From: Caryophanales bacterium
Lineage (GTDB): Bacteria; Bacillota; Bacilli; JARBTR01
Length of the DNA stretch: 64,000 nt
Assembly (NCBI GenBank): GCA_029240105.1
Contig: JARBTR010000006.1
Location: forward strand, 372,001 to 436,000
Reading direction: 5' to 3'
A model generated the notes under the pieces. It had not been told where the DNA came from and made no database searches. It saw only the letters and a list, made by a program, of their open reading frames with translations. Positions 54,845 to 64,000 of this stretch are shown one piece after another. Position numbers and translations under genes: made by a program. Positions within the stretch are counted from its first letter, which is position 1, and every line of letters begins with the position of its first letter.

Positions 54845-56032
54845 GTGAGAATCTTGTTTTTCTCTAAAAAAATTAGAATCTTAAAAGAAGCGAATGCAGT
54901 TGCTGTTATTCTCGCAGGAAGTATTGGTGCAATTTCTATTATTAGGGCATTAGGAAAGAGTAAAATTCCTTGTATTGTAATTGGTCATGAATATCACCAT
55001 GTAAGCAGATACACAACACTCTTTTATCCTGCTACGTCAAAAGAAGATGTGGTAAAAAATTTATTTTTAATTCCTAGCTTACTTCGTGTAAAACCTGTTC
55101 TCTTGACTGATAGTGATGAATATATTGATCTAATAAGTTCAAACCTGGACAAGTTACATGAATTTTACTATATACCCTTCACGCTAAGTAATTATTTTTT
55201 AATTGATAAAAACCAGCTATCTACATTAAGGTGTGAAGCGGCCTTACCTATTTCTTTTCAAAGTATATACGACATCCAAAATTATCATTTTCCAGTTATT
55301 ATAAAACCTCTTTGGCATGATAGACAATTTCATAACCTCAACATCATTCCCGAAAAGGCATATATATGCCAAAATTTTGATCAGGTAGAGCAGATAGACC
55401 TTTTTTTTAGGGGAATAAATGTGAAATATATTACCCAACAATTAATAGAAGGAGAGGTTGAAACCATTTATACGACCTTACTATATCGTGGTCGGAAAGG
55501 AAATACAGAGGTTGGGTATGTATCGAAAAAAATAAGGGCATATCCATCACAATTTGGTGTTGGGTCTTTGAATGAATTGGTAGAAAACCCAGAAATCGTA
55601 AACCAAAGTATCTCTCTCATGGAATTGACTAATTACCAAGGAATAGCGGAGTTTGAATATAAGTTTTGTGAAAAGACGAAAAAATATTATTTAATCGAGG
55701 TTAATGGGCGATTTCCGTTGCAAACAAGTCTTCTACAAAAGAGTAATCCTTTCTTTATTCATAACATTTTTTGTGACTTGATGAATAATAGAGTGGAAAT
55801 ATCGGATACACAACAAAAGAAGACAAGAACATTATGGATCTTTTTTATAAATGACGTTAGAGCCATTAGAGCAGAAGGAAAATCCATGGTCTATCTTTAT
55901 ATTAGAATGCTACTATCAAAACGAATTCAGGGGGCTATTTGGTCTTTCTTAGATCCATTACCTGCAATTTATTTCTGTAAAAAAATTGCTAAAAAATTAT
56001 ATAAGGAGAAAACTTTAACCTTAATCAACTAG
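54845..56032 (+). CDS. ATP-grasp ligase, exopolysaccharide cluster
   Basis: 395 residues. N-terminal Rossmann-like part (AVILAGSIGAISIIRALGKSKIPCIVIG), then an ATP-grasp core (FPVIIKPLWHD, EFEYKFCEKTKKYYLIEVNGRFP). Joins a carboxylate to an amine or thiol using ATP; the substrate is unknown and may be an amino acid or sugar-acid decoration of the polysaccharide. The start may be GTG at 54845 or TTG at 54854 (GAGGTG upstream of the second). Confidence 0.8.
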   Translation: MRILFFSKKIRILKEANAVAVILAGSIGAISIIRALGKSKIPCIVIGHEYHHVSRYTTLFYPATSKEDVVKNLFLIPSLLRVKPVLLTDSDEYIDLISSNLDKLHEFYYIPFTLSNYFLIDKNQLSTLRCEAALPISFQSIYDIQNYHFPVIIKPLWHDRQFHNLNIIPEKAYICQNFDQVEQIDLFFRGINVKYITQQLIEGEVETIYTTLLYRGRKGNTEVGYVSKKIRAYPSQFGVGSLNELVENPEIVNQSISLMELTNYQGIAEFEYKFCEKTKKYYLIEVNGRFPLQTSLLQKSNPFFIHNIFCDLMNNRVEISDTQQKKTRTLWIFFINDVRAIRAEGKSMVYLYIRMLLSKRIQGAIWSFLDPLPAIYFCKKIAKKLYKEKTLTLIN

Positions 56033-56060
56033 AATATTTCTAGACGTTTTTAGATAAAAA

Positions 56061-56108
56061 GAGGATTGCCTAAAGGGATTGATTCCATGAATCTTTTAGG
56101 TAATCCTC
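56061..56108. terminator. Bidirectional terminator between ATP-grasp and flippase genes
   Basis: A 14-bp imperfect stem GAGGATTGCCTAAA/TTTAGGTAATCCTC (56061-56074, 56095-56108) between convergent genes. Confidence 0.7.
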
Positions 56109-57430
56109 TATGTGTTTTCCACAACGATATTAAATTTTTTTTCGAATTGATAAATAGATAACCATAATAATAAACCATGAATGATAAAGCTAAGTGATCC
56201 AGCTCCACTTAATAAGGTCATTGCTAAAAATGGAGAGGCATTTATCCAATTGGAGATTAGTAAAGCTACAGCAATAAAGATAAAACGAGTTAGTTCACGA
56301 ACCATTATGAGATCGTGTCTTTCCAAAAATGATAAAGTAGATTCTAAAGGGATCACTATAAATTGAAATAGGTACATACAGGATAAGATAGGCAATAATT
56401 TACCTGCATTTCCCCACTCTTCACCAAAAACAATTGGAAAAAGGAAAGGTCCCAGCAAAACTATGATAATCAGGATAGGTACAATAATCATTACTAGATG
56501 TTTCATCGTATTCCAAAAAAGGATTTTCAATTCTGTAGGGGTTTGATGAAGTCTTGTTGATGCTTCTGAAAGATACACATTTCCTATAGAAGTCCCAATT
56601 ATATACAAAGGCATACTTAGTATCCGCTGAACGATTACATATAAGCCGACTAAGCTAGCCCCATAAGTTGCCATTAACAATAATACAGGCATTTCTAGGG
56701 TTAATTGTCTAACTAACACAGACTGGTTGAAATAAAGTGGGAACTTTCGATATCGCTTGATCAATTTCCACATTTGGTCGAGTCGAACCTGTTTAAAAGT
56801 GGAACGATCTTCTCGAAATATTCGCAGGATAAATTGACTATTCCCACTTGCCCTTCCAAGAACATCTCCGATTAATAAGGGTAATGCACCATTCATTAGC
56901 AATCCACCGATTACTTGGGTTAAGACCATCCAACCGCTTTGGATTACTTTTATTCCTGAAATAGTGGTATATTGCCCCTTTCGAATTGCCCAGCTATTTA
57001 ATATATTGTTTCCTCCGATGGCCAACAAACTTAGTGGTAATAAGAAAAAAAAGTTCTTAATACTTTTAGCATGAAATACTTCGGCAATTCCATCTTGAAA
57101 TAACCACAATAGCATACTAGAAAACAAGCTCACTAAAACCAATATTAGAAATGAAAGAAAGACTAAATTGGCACTTTCAGTATGACTTTTAGGTAATGTA
57201 ATGGTTCTATCAAACTGAAGTGAGCCAATTGATGCAAGTATTGCTAGTATGGAGACGTAGATGGCTAAATGCCCAAATTCTGTTGGGGAGTAAATTCTAG
57301 ATAGAATGGGTGTCATAACGAAAATAATCCCCTGTGCAATTACATTTCCACTTGTTAAAATCAATACATTTTTAGCGAACTTTCTGTTTTGAAAGATGAG
57401 ATGGATTTTCTGCTTCAGTGTTGAAATCAT
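56108..57430 (-). CDS. Polysaccharide flippase (Wzx-like)
   Basis: 440 residues, about 12-14 membrane helices. Starts with NVLILTSGNVIAQGIIFVMTPILSRIYSPTEFG, the entry motif of the RfbX/Wzx family. Flips undecaprenyl-linked repeat units outward. ATG at 57430 with GGGGGA; the frame is open to 57454. Reverse orientation relative to the polymerase. Confidence 0.88.
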   Translation of the reverse strand: MISTLKQKIHLIFQNRKFAKNVLILTSGNVIAQGIIFVMTPILSRIYSPTEFGHLAIYVSILAILASIGSLQFDRTITLPKSHTESANLVFLSFLILVLVSLFSSMLLWLFQDGIAEVFHAKSIKNFFFLLPLSLLAIGGNNILNSWAIRKGQYTTISGIKVIQSGWMVLTQVIGGLLMNGALPLLIGDVLGRASGNSQFILRIFREDRSTFKQVRLDQMWKLIKRYRKFPLYFNQSVLVRQLTLEMPVLLLMATYGASLVGLYVIVQRILSMPLYIIGTSIGNVYLSEASTRLHQTPTELKILFWNTMKHLVMIIVPILIIIVLLGPFLFPIVFGEEWGNAGKLLPILSCMYLFQFIVIPLESTLSFLERHDLIMVRELTRFIFIAVALLISNWINASPFLAMTLLSGAGSLSFIIHGLLLWLSIYQFEKKFNIVVENT

Positions 57431-57596
57431 ATTTCCCCCTAGTAACGTATTCACCTATCATCCTATTCCCTTCCGGAACGAAAAAGTCCTGCCCCAATTT
57501 ATATATTAAATTCTCTTTTTCACATCAGCATATCGTATACAATCTCTTAATAAATTAATTACTAATAAACTTATTTTTATAAAGAAGGGAAACTTG

Positions 57597-58781
57597 ATGT
57601 TCAGTGACTCCAAACATGTTGTTGAAAACCGATTCCTCTACCTTTTAATTTTTATTATTTTTACCCTGAGCGGTTGGGTCACTTTAGAACCTGCTCCATT
57701 TGATTTGAGTGTGATCCTTCTTTTTCTTATTTGTTGTGTATCTTCTTCATTAACCTATAGGTCTCAATTGACTCTTCCATTTATTTTGATATGGCTCTTT
57801 TTAATCAGCAATGGTATATCGATGTATATCATGAAGGATTCATTCTTAGGAATCTACTATTTTTGCATTACATTTTTTCTAGTTACTTTTTGGTTTATGG
57901 TCATTGGGTTATTAAACACATTTGAAAAGTCAATAGAGAGAGCTATTTTAAATGGGTATCTACTATCAGGAACCATTTCGGCAATAATCGGAATTCTTGC
58001 TTTTCTTCAGCTATTACCCCATTCAGATACATTTCTTTTTTTAGGAAGAGCGAAGGGTCTATTTCAGGACCCAAATGTATTTGGCCCATTTTTAATTCCC
58101 GTTGCAGTACTTTCTATATTACGGTTTGAGGCAGCCTTAACGGTTAAAAAAAAACTTCTTTGGCTATTCCTTTTTGCAACATTATCTAGCGCTGTGTTTT
58201 TAAGCTTTTCTCGAGGTGCTTGGATCAATTATTTGGTTTCTTTTATCGTTTTTTTCTTTTTATGGACCGTTGTAAGCACTAATAAAAGCGAACTCATTCG
58301 TAGAAATATATATTTAGTGATTATCTTTCTCCTGTTTCTACTTGGTTTCGTTTTTATCTTACAGAGTACGAACATTCTAGAAATGTTTGAAAACCGTTTC
58401 GGTCTCCAGAACTACGACAATGATCGTTTTGCTTCTCAGTTAAATGTCCTGAATATCTTAATAGACAAACCATTCGGGGTAGGTCCTGGACAATCGGACA
58501 GCATTTCTCATCTTTCACCACATAGCTTATATATACGTATTTTAGGGGAAAACGGAATTATGGGCTTTTTTATTTTCATTACCTTTCTAGCCATCACTTG
58601 GTTTCGATCCCTCTATCTATCTATTTTTATAAAAAATCCTTTATATCTATTATGTACAGCATGCTTACTTGGAATATTTGTTAATAGTCTCGTTATAGAT
58701 ACAATCCATTGGAGGCACTTTTGGCTACTACTTGCCATTCCATGGATGTCCGAAAAAAATGAAATAGAGGAAACCAGATGA
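57597..58781 (+). CDS. Polysaccharide polymerase/O-antigen-ligase family protein
   Basis: 394 residues, about 11 membrane helices, Wzy_C type. Blocks: GLFQDPNVFGPFLIP, FSRGAWINY, GVGPGQSD and SPHSLYIRILGENGIMGF. Probably polymerises the repeat unit of this cluster. It differs from the three ligase/TPR pairs and has no TPR partner. ATG at 57597 (or TTG 57594), AAGGGA upstream. Followed by the glycosyltransferase with a 4-bp overlap. Confidence 0.84.
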   Translation: MFSDSKHVVENRFLYLLIFIIFTLSGWVTLEPAPFDLSVILLFLICCVSSSLTYRSQLTLPFILIWLFLISNGISMYIMKDSFLGIYYFCITFFLVTFWFMVIGLLNTFEKSIERAILNGYLLSGTISAIIGILAFLQLLPHSDTFLFLGRAKGLFQDPNVFGPFLIPVAVLSILRFEAALTVKKKLLWLFLFATLSSAVFLSFSRGAWINYLVSFIVFFFLWTVVSTNKSELIRRNIYLVIIFLLFLLGFVFILQSTNILEMFENRFGLQNYDNDRFASQLNVLNILIDKPFGVGPGQSDSISHLSPHSLYIRILGENGIMGFFIFITFLAITWFRSLYLSIFIKNPLYLLCTACLLGIFVNSLVIDTIHWRHFWLLLAIPWMSEKNEIEETR

Positions 58782-59929
58782 AGAAAATATTATTTGCAGC
58801 TACGGTGTATACACATTTGGCCCATTTTCATCAACCTTTTATTCAATTGCTTCAAAAAAAGGGCTATGAGATTCATGCTGTTGCGAATCCAAATGAAGGC
58901 GGATTGAATGAGATCCAATGTTTAGGCGTTGTTTGTCATTCCATCTCTTTCTCCAGAAATCCCTTTCACATGGATAACTGGAGGGCAGTAAAAGAAATGA
59001 GGACTGTTTTCGAAAACCATTATTTTGAAATCATTCACGTTCATACTCCCATTGCCTCTTTTCTAATACGATGGCTGGTAGGTAAATGTTCTCAAGGAAA
59101 GGTTTTATACACAGCACATGGGTTTCACTTTTATAAAGGATCCTCTGTGATTAATTGGATCCTCTATTATCAAGCCGAGAAAATTGCTAAAGGATGGACG
59201 GATGGGCTGATTGTCATTAATGATGAGGACTATCAACGAGCTAAAATAATGGGATTTATTCCTGATGAGAACTTATTCTTGATCAACGGTGTCGGAGTGG
59301 ATCTATCTTTATCTCAGCGAAATTTCATCTCCAACCATTCAATCAGAAAAGAAATTGGTATTCCAAGGGATGATGTGGTCTTCACATGTGTAGCTGAATT
59401 TACTTCAAATAAAAATCACGCATTTTTAATTTCCGCATGGCGTCAGCTTACTAAAAAATTTACACATGTACATCTTATTTTCGCGGGTACTGGTAAAGAA
59501 GAAGATCGAATAAAAAAACAGGTATTAAAGCATCAAATTGAAAATGTTCACTTTCTGGGATATCGGAAAAATGTCAATGAGATATTAAATGAATCTGATG
59601 CTATTGTACTTGTATCAATGAGAGAGGGTTTTCCTAAATCGATAATGGAAGGAATGGTTTTTGGCCTTCCTGCTATTGTTACGGATGTAAGAGGTTGTAG
59701 GGATTTGATTATTCATAACAAAAACGGCTTTCTCGTCCGACCTGATGACCTTGCAGGTCTTGTTTCTTATTTGAGTTTATTCATACAAGATAAAGAGACT
59801 AGATTACTGATGGGGCATCAGTCCCTCCTTCAAGTGAGAAAATATTCATTGGAACAGGTCCTTATCGAAATGGAAGTCATTTATGATCATTTTTTAAACA
59901 AAGATGAGAAGGAAGTGCGTATCATTTGA
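58778..59929 (+). CDS. Glycosyltransferase family 4 (EpsD/CapM-like)
   Basis: 383 residues, GT-B. KKILFAATVYTHLAHFH, YTAHGFHFYKG, EFTSNKNHAFL and REGFPKSIMEGMVFGLPAIVTDVRG. Paralogue of 4364-5479. Overlaps polymerase and deacetylase genes by 4 bp each; tightly coupled operon. Confidence 0.87.
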   Translation: MKKILFAATVYTHLAHFHQPFIQLLQKKGYEIHAVANPNEGGLNEIQCLGVVCHSISFSRNPFHMDNWRAVKEMRTVFENHYFEIIHVHTPIASFLIRWLVGKCSQGKVLYTAHGFHFYKGSSVINWILYYQAEKIAKGWTDGLIVINDEDYQRAKIMGFIPDENLFLINGVGVDLSLSQRNFISNHSIRKEIGIPRDDVVFTCVAEFTSNKNHAFLISAWRQLTKKFTHVHLIFAGTGKEEDRIKKQVLKHQIENVHFLGYRKNVNEILNESDAIVLVSMREGFPKSIMEGMVFGLPAIVTDVRGCRDLIIHNKNGFLVRPDDLAGLVSYLSLFIQDKETRLLMGHQSLLQVRKYSLEQVLIEMEVIYDHFLNKDEKEVRII

Positions 59930-60777
59930 ATTTTTGGATTAGAAAGATGATTAAGATATTCTTGTTTATGCCTATTGGTCTTTTATATAGAACCATAGTG
60001 AAAAATTCAAATCAAGCAGTAATACTCATGTACCACCGAGTGAATGATTCGGTTCATAAAGAAATGGCTGTTTCAACAGAAAATTTCCAATGGCAAATGA
60101 ACTATTTAAAAAAGAAAAAATATGCAGTAATCTCGATGGATGAACTAGTCCATCGGTTGGAAAATAAAATATTATTCGAAAAATCTATCGTTCTAACGTT
60201 TGATGATGGGTATGCAGATTTTTATGAAAATGCTATCCCTATTTTGCATCATTATCAATTTCCTTCTATTAACTATCTTGTAACAGGTTATATTGACTCT
60301 AAGGAATTTTTTTGGTGGGACAGTGACATAGGGGAAAACCAATTAATGACTTGGGATCAAATAAAGGAACTAAATACATACGATGGGGTTTACTTTGGTG
60401 CACATACCGTCCACCATCTTGATTTAGATCAGCATGAAGAGAACGATATAGTAATGGAGTTAACCAAAAGTAAGGCAACATTAGAACAAAAATTAAACAT
60501 AAGGGTTAAACACTTTTGTTATCCAAGAGGTAAGTCTACTAAATTAGCTGTTGATTTGGTCAGAAAGTATTTTAAAACTGGTGTGTTAATCTTTGCTGGT
60601 CAGCCAATAAATACAAATACGGGAGGATCTTCTATTGATTTAGCGAGATTAAAAAGAGTTCCAATACAAAATAGTGATGGCAAACTATTATTCATTGCAA
60701 GAATAAATGGTTGGCTTGTTCTAGAAGAGATTTCGAGAAAAATTTGGGATAAAATACACACCTATACAAATAAATGA
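59926..60777 (+). CDS. Polysaccharide deacetylase
   Basis: 283 residues: signal anchor, NodB domain with intact metal motifs TFDDGYADFY and HTVHH, and CYPRGK. Deacetylates N-acetylated sugars of the exported polymer. The start is TTG at 59926 in a TTGA overlap, or ATG at 59947. Confidence 0.88.
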   Translation: MNFWIRKMIKIFLFMPIGLLYRTIVKNSNQAVILMYHRVNDSVHKEMAVSTENFQWQMNYLKKKKYAVISMDELVHRLENKILFEKSIVLTFDDGYADFYENAIPILHHYQFPSINYLVTGYIDSKEFFWWDSDIGENQLMTWDQIKELNTYDGVYFGAHTVHHLDLDQHEENDIVMELTKSKATLEQKLNIRVKHFCYPRGKSTKLAVDLVRKYFKTGVLIFAGQPINTNTGGSSIDLARLKRVPIQNSDGKLLFIARINGWLVLEEISRKIWDKIHTYTNK

Positions 60778-61011
60778 GGTAGCGACAAATATACAGTTTA
60801 TTTTCATGCTTTACTCCCTCCTAGAGTATACTGCAACTATTATTAGACCCTTAACAGCAGGGATGATACCAGTGGGTTCCGTTGCATTCAAATCCCAGTA
60901 TCGCAAACTTCCAGATAAAAAAATATAAAATTAAAACTTTTGCATTAACCTCACCTAATTTTGTCATTATGCAATCTTTTTCTTTCTTAAAATTCCTTTA
61001 ACAAATCAAAA

Positions 61012-61074
61012 GGCTCTGTTCTAGTTAGATGTTGATATTTGCAACATTAATCAACATTACTATTTAACAGAGCC
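61012..61074. repeat. 63-bp inverted-repeat element/terminator related to the MITE
   Basis: Ends are GGCTCTGTT / AACAGAGCC, with inner GATGTTGAT / ATCAACATT. The ends are shared with the MITE at 44702. It lies directly after the stop of 61077 and followed by TTTT on the reverse strand, so it also acts as terminator. Confidence 0.65.
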
Positions 61075-61076
61075 AT

Positions 61077-61847
61077 TTAAAATAGGTTCAAAAACTTTTT
61101 TACAGGAATAGGAGGATGGATTGAAAATTCCTCTCCGAAAAAAACATGTGTAGCATTTTTGGTCAAATAAGACGTATATGATTTCCCGTATTTCTTGGTG
61201 ATTGAAGTATAAACATCATTCAATAAGAAAGGACGATTATTCGTATCGTGAGCGTCGGATGATACTAAATGGGCGATGCGATGTTTCATCATTTGGTGAG
61301 CAAAATTTGCTATTTTCCTATTATGTTTAGGTAATAAACTTCTTGCAGATATCTGTACCAGTGTCCCTTTCTGTACAAGATTTATGAGCTTATTAGGGTC
61401 GCGAATAAACTCCATGTTTCTTTCTGGATGGGCCAAAATAGGTATAAAACCATTTAACTGCATTTCAAAAAAAACCTGTTCAGTATACGTAGGTATATAG
61501 GAATTGGGTAACTCCACTAATACAAACTTGTTATTACCATTTAGAGTAAATAGGGAATTTCCTTTAACTAAATCTTCACTAAGTTCACGGTATAGCTGAA
61601 TTTCCATCCCAGCAGAAATCGAAAGAGGAATGTTCTCATTCTGAAGCAATTGATTTACTTTGTTGACCATATCTAAAATCACGGAAAACTCACATTCTAA
61701 TATTCCTTTTTTATAATGGGGGGTTGCGATTACATGAGTAATACCCTGCGCAACAGCATTTTTCACCATTTCAATCGTTTCACTTATTTCTTTTGGTCCA
61801 TCATCTATATTCCATAAAATATGATTGTGAATATCCACTTTCATCAC
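61077..61847 (-). CDS. ywqE: Tyrosine-protein phosphatase, PHP type (CpsB/YwqE)
   Basis: 256 residues. Metal motifs of the PHP fold: DIHNHILWNIDDGP, ATPHYKKG, GMEIQL, LAHPERN and VSSDAHD. Dephosphorylates the BY-kinase and so controls polymer length. Cotranscribed with the kinase gene upstream. Confidence 0.93.
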   Translation of the reverse strand: MMKVDIHNHILWNIDDGPKEISETIEMVKNAVAQGITHVIATPHYKKGILECEFSVILDMVNKVNQLLQNENIPLSISAGMEIQLYRELSEDLVKGNSLFTLNGNNKFVLVELPNSYIPTYTEQVFFEMQLNGFIPILAHPERNMEFIRDPNKLINLVQKGTLVQISARSLLPKHNRKIANFAHQMMKHRIAHLVSSDAHDTNNRPFLLNDVYTSITKKYGKSYTSYLTKNATHVFFGEEFSIHPPIPVKKFLNLF

Positions 61848-61864
61848 TGGTACCCCACTCCCTC

Positions 61865-63226
61865 TTAATAATAGTAAGGTGTTATCTTCATTTTCTTATC
61901 ATTAATGATGACCCCAATTATATTGGCTCCAGTATTCTTTAATTTTTCAATATATTTGAGTGTAATCGGATATCTTGTCTTTTTTGCGTTCACCATAATA
62001 ATACAGTCATCTACAATCGATGAAAGAAGTACCGTATTGGATACAAACATCGGTGGACTATCAATAACAATCATGTCATACCGCTGTTTTAATTCTAAAA
62101 GCAATTCACTTATATTTTCCAACCCAATTAACTGGGTGGAATTAGGTGGAATAGGACCAGAGGTAATGATATGAAGATTGTTCATGCCACTTTCTTGAAT
62201 GATATTCTTCACTTGAACTTTCTCATTCAAGTATGAGGTTACTCCTCTGTGATTAGGTAATTGAAAAGCAAAATGGCCAGATGGTCTACGCAAATCCATA
62301 TCAATATAGACTGTACGCATGTTGGATTTAGACATCAGAATTGCCAAATTTGAACTTGTTATCGATTTTCCTTCACCTGGATTTGGACTAGTAATTAACA
62401 AGGTTTTCCCGTTTGTATGGCCTTTTGACTTATTTATAGTTGCTATGATTGTTAGATAGAAGTCTATATATTCTAATTGGTTTTTCCATCTAGGGATTAA
62501 CTTATAATACAAGTCATTTTGTGAAGAAATAAAAGGATTGGATTTATCTTTTTTAATGGAAGGAATTTCCCCTAAGACAGGCAACTTTAAAAATTTGTTC
62601 ACTTTTTCTTCTGATGCTAATTTCGTATTTAATATCTCCTTTAGTAAAATAACACCCACAGAAAAGAAGATTCCAAAAAGAAAACTGATGATGATATTAA
62701 GTATAGGTTTTGGGTAAATAGGCTCGGTGTTTAGATTATTTTTGGCTGGGCTTAAGATATGAACATTATTTATATTCATCAATTGCGGTATTTTACTTTG
62801 GAATTCTTGAGCAATAGCATTAGAAGCCTCTACTGCAAAATTAACATCTTTATCTTCGACTAGAATTGAAAATACTTGAGTATTCTCATATGTTTCGATA
62901 TTAATTTTTTTTAGTAGTGTAGTTACAGAAATACGTTGATCAAAGGTTTCGATTACAGGTTCTAAAATAGTAGGGCTTTTGATAATTGTTCTGTATGTAT
63001 CTACCAACTTTAAACTCAATTCAATATCCCCAGAAGTAGGGTTAGTACCTTCATTCTCTTTATTCATCGATACCAAAATATCACTCTTGGCCTGATAGAT
63101 GGGGGTGATAAGGTAATAACTGACGAATGCTGTTATACAAACAATCAACATGACAGTTACAGCTATTATCCATAGGTTGCGTAACAAGACCCCTACCAAA
63201 CCTCTTATATCAAATACTACATCCAT
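61865..63226 (-). CDS. Fused Wzz chain-length regulator and BY-tyrosine kinase
   Basis: 453 residues. Modulator part with membrane helices at about 17-38 and 180-200 (PKPILNIIISFLFGIFF) flanking an outer domain; then a kinase with Walker A SPNPGEGKS, A' VYIDMDLRRP and B MIVIDSPP. Ends in a tyrosine cluster YYY, the autophosphorylation tail. Firmicutes usually have two proteins (YwqC/YwqD or CpsC/CpsD); here both are one chain, as in Proteobacteria. The phosphatase follows at 17 bp. Confidence 0.92.
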   Translation of the reverse strand: MDVVFDIRGLVGVLLRNLWIIAVTVMLIVCITAFVSYYLITPIYQAKSDILVSMNKENEGTNPTSGDIELSLKLVDTYRTIIKSPTILEPVIETFDQRISVTTLLKKINIETYENTQVFSILVEDKDVNFAVEASNAIAQEFQSKIPQLMNINNVHILSPAKNNLNTEPIYPKPILNIIISFLFGIFFSVGVILLKEILNTKLASEEKVNKFLKLPVLGEIPSIKKDKSNPFISSQNDLYYKLIPRWKNQLEYIDFYLTIIATINKSKGHTNGKTLLITSPNPGEGKSITSSNLAILMSKSNMRTVYIDMDLRRPSGHFAFQLPNHRGVTSYLNEKVQVKNIIQESGMNNLHIITSGPIPPNSTQLIGLENISELLLELKQRYDMIVIDSPPMFVSNTVLLSSIVDDCIIMVNAKKTRYPITLKYIEKLKNTGANIIGVIINDKKMKITPYYY

Positions 63227-63537
63227 GTTTACTCCTTTGAACTGAATTATTTATATCAATTATTCTTATGTTTAAAAGAAGGTTTACATGTACAAAAACA
63301 CTTTCCTAAAAAATTATTTATAGGAGAGGAAATTTCAAAGATGTTTTGCATAAAATCATGTGAATAGCACTAGTAACAGTTGCCTGATTCCATTCATTAT
63401 TCAAAATATATGGAAGGGACTTTCCACTTCGATCTTTGTTTTGAAAAGCAGATAGTTTTTCTGTGTTTCCATAATAACTAGAGTAAAATTCCCTTAATTA
63501 TAAAAGGATCATTTTTTAGAATGAGGAGGAGAACGTT
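63227..63537. other. Divergent control region of the capsule cluster
   Basis: 311 bp without a gene, promoters for both sides expected. Ribosome binding site GAGGAGGAG at the right end. Confidence 0.6.
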
Positions 63538-64000
63538 TGGAGAATGTTTCAAAAGAAGAATTAAATACAAATTTATTCTCTTCATCCATTATTAATTACA
63601 ATAAGGGCCCTTTTAGAGTCTTTAAAAAAAGGATATTCGATCTTATTTTTGGCTTCATACTAGTAATCCTATCAAGCCCGATAACTATTCTATTACTACT
63701 TTTCATTCCACTTACATCGAAGGGTTCACCCATTTATAAACAAGAACGACTTGGCAAAAATGGTAAGATTTTTTGGATTTACAAGTTTAGGAGTATGACT
63801 CAGCATGCTGAAAAGGACTCAGGTCCTGTACTGGCTTTAGACGGAGATCCTAGGATTACCTTTATTGGTTATTTATTGAGAACAACAAGATTTGATGAGC
63901 TTCCACAACTTTTTAATGTAATTAAAGGAGATATGAGCTTGGTAGGACCAAGGCCGGAGCGACCCTTTTTCGTGGAACAATATATACACACAATTCCTAG
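63538..64000 (+). CDS. Undecaprenyl-phosphate sugar-1-phosphate transferase, N-terminal part (runs off the right edge)
   Basis: About 154 codons in the window. TTG at 63538 with GAGGAGGAG upstream. After a short tail comes KRIFDLIFGFILVIL (membrane helix), SPIYKQERLGKNGKIFWIYKFRSM, DGDPRITFIGYLLRTTRFDELPQLFNVIKGDMSLVGPRPER. These are the hallmark blocks of the bacterial sugar transferase family (PF02397). It starts repeat-unit synthesis by moving a sugar phosphate to undecaprenyl phosphate. Opposite orientation to the kinase gene. Confidence 0.94.

Noticed and set aside
60840-60920. tRNA-like GTGGGTTCCGTTGCATTCAA stretch
   Set aside because: No acceptor or anticodon stem can be folded around it.

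Overview
The window is low-GC chromosomal DNA from an endospore-forming Bacillales bacterium, most likely Bacillaceae or Planococcaceae. The evidence is gene content (cwlD, salA, a pdaB-like gene, secA-prfB-cccB, groES-groEL, ydiL, rex, ydiF, tsaD/rimI/tsaB/tsaE, pabB/pabA/pabC), strong AGGAGG-type ribosome binding sites, frequent TTG/GTG starts and T-rich rho-independent terminators. The species cannot be fixed from the sequence. No rRNA, tRNA or CRISPR was recognised.

1-7.6 kb: a leftward operon headed by a small TPR membrane protein and an O-antigen-ligase-like protein, followed by a run of glycosyltransferases. 8-21.4 kb: the striking part, a leftward block of multihaem c-type cytochromes with 46 CXXCH motifs in about 13.5 kb. 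It holds two copies of one four-gene module: a 12-haem NapC/NrfH-type membrane cytochrome, a TPR membrane protein, an NHL beta-propeller membrane protein and a secreted six-haem cytochrome. A separate 10-haem NapC-type cytochrome precedes them. The secreted six-haem proteins carry the haem-motif pattern of the Geobacter nanowire cytochrome OmcS, so I read the block as a Gram-positive extracellular electron transfer system. Electrons would pass from menaquinol through the anchored 10/12-haem proteins to extracellular six-haem proteins, with the TPR and NHL proteins as likely assembly factors.

21.8-29.2 kb: secA, prfB (with its programmed +1 frameshift), a second TPR/ligase pair, a broken yvjA and cccB. 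29.2-30.9 kb: a gene-poor, decayed stretch with a 24-bp tandem repeat. 30.9-38.9 kb: groEL, groES, a third TPR/ligase pair, ydiL, rex, ydiF. The groES leader has no visible CIRCE. 39-43.8 kb: DUF2785 protein, a 0.96-kb segment bounded by 47-bp inverted repeats, and tsaD-rimI-tsaB-tsaE. 43.8-51.5 kb: pdaB-like gene, a MITE, DUF421 and DUF1541 proteins, a transglutaminase-like protein, salA, cwlD, an interrupted XRE regulator and a lone holin. 51.5-54.4 kb: pabC-pabA-pabB. 54.8-64 kb: a capsule/exopolysaccharide cluster (ATP-grasp, flippase, polymerase, glycosyltransferase, deacetylase, PHP phosphatase, fused Wzz/BY-kinase, initiating sugar transferase) that runs off the right edge.

Three TPR/ligase pairs, two of them sitting inside otherwise conserved housekeeping neighbourhoods and one directly downstream of an OmcS-like gene, suggest a mobile or expanding glycan-transfer unit. 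A link between it and the secreted cytochromes is a testable hypothesis, not something the sequence proves.
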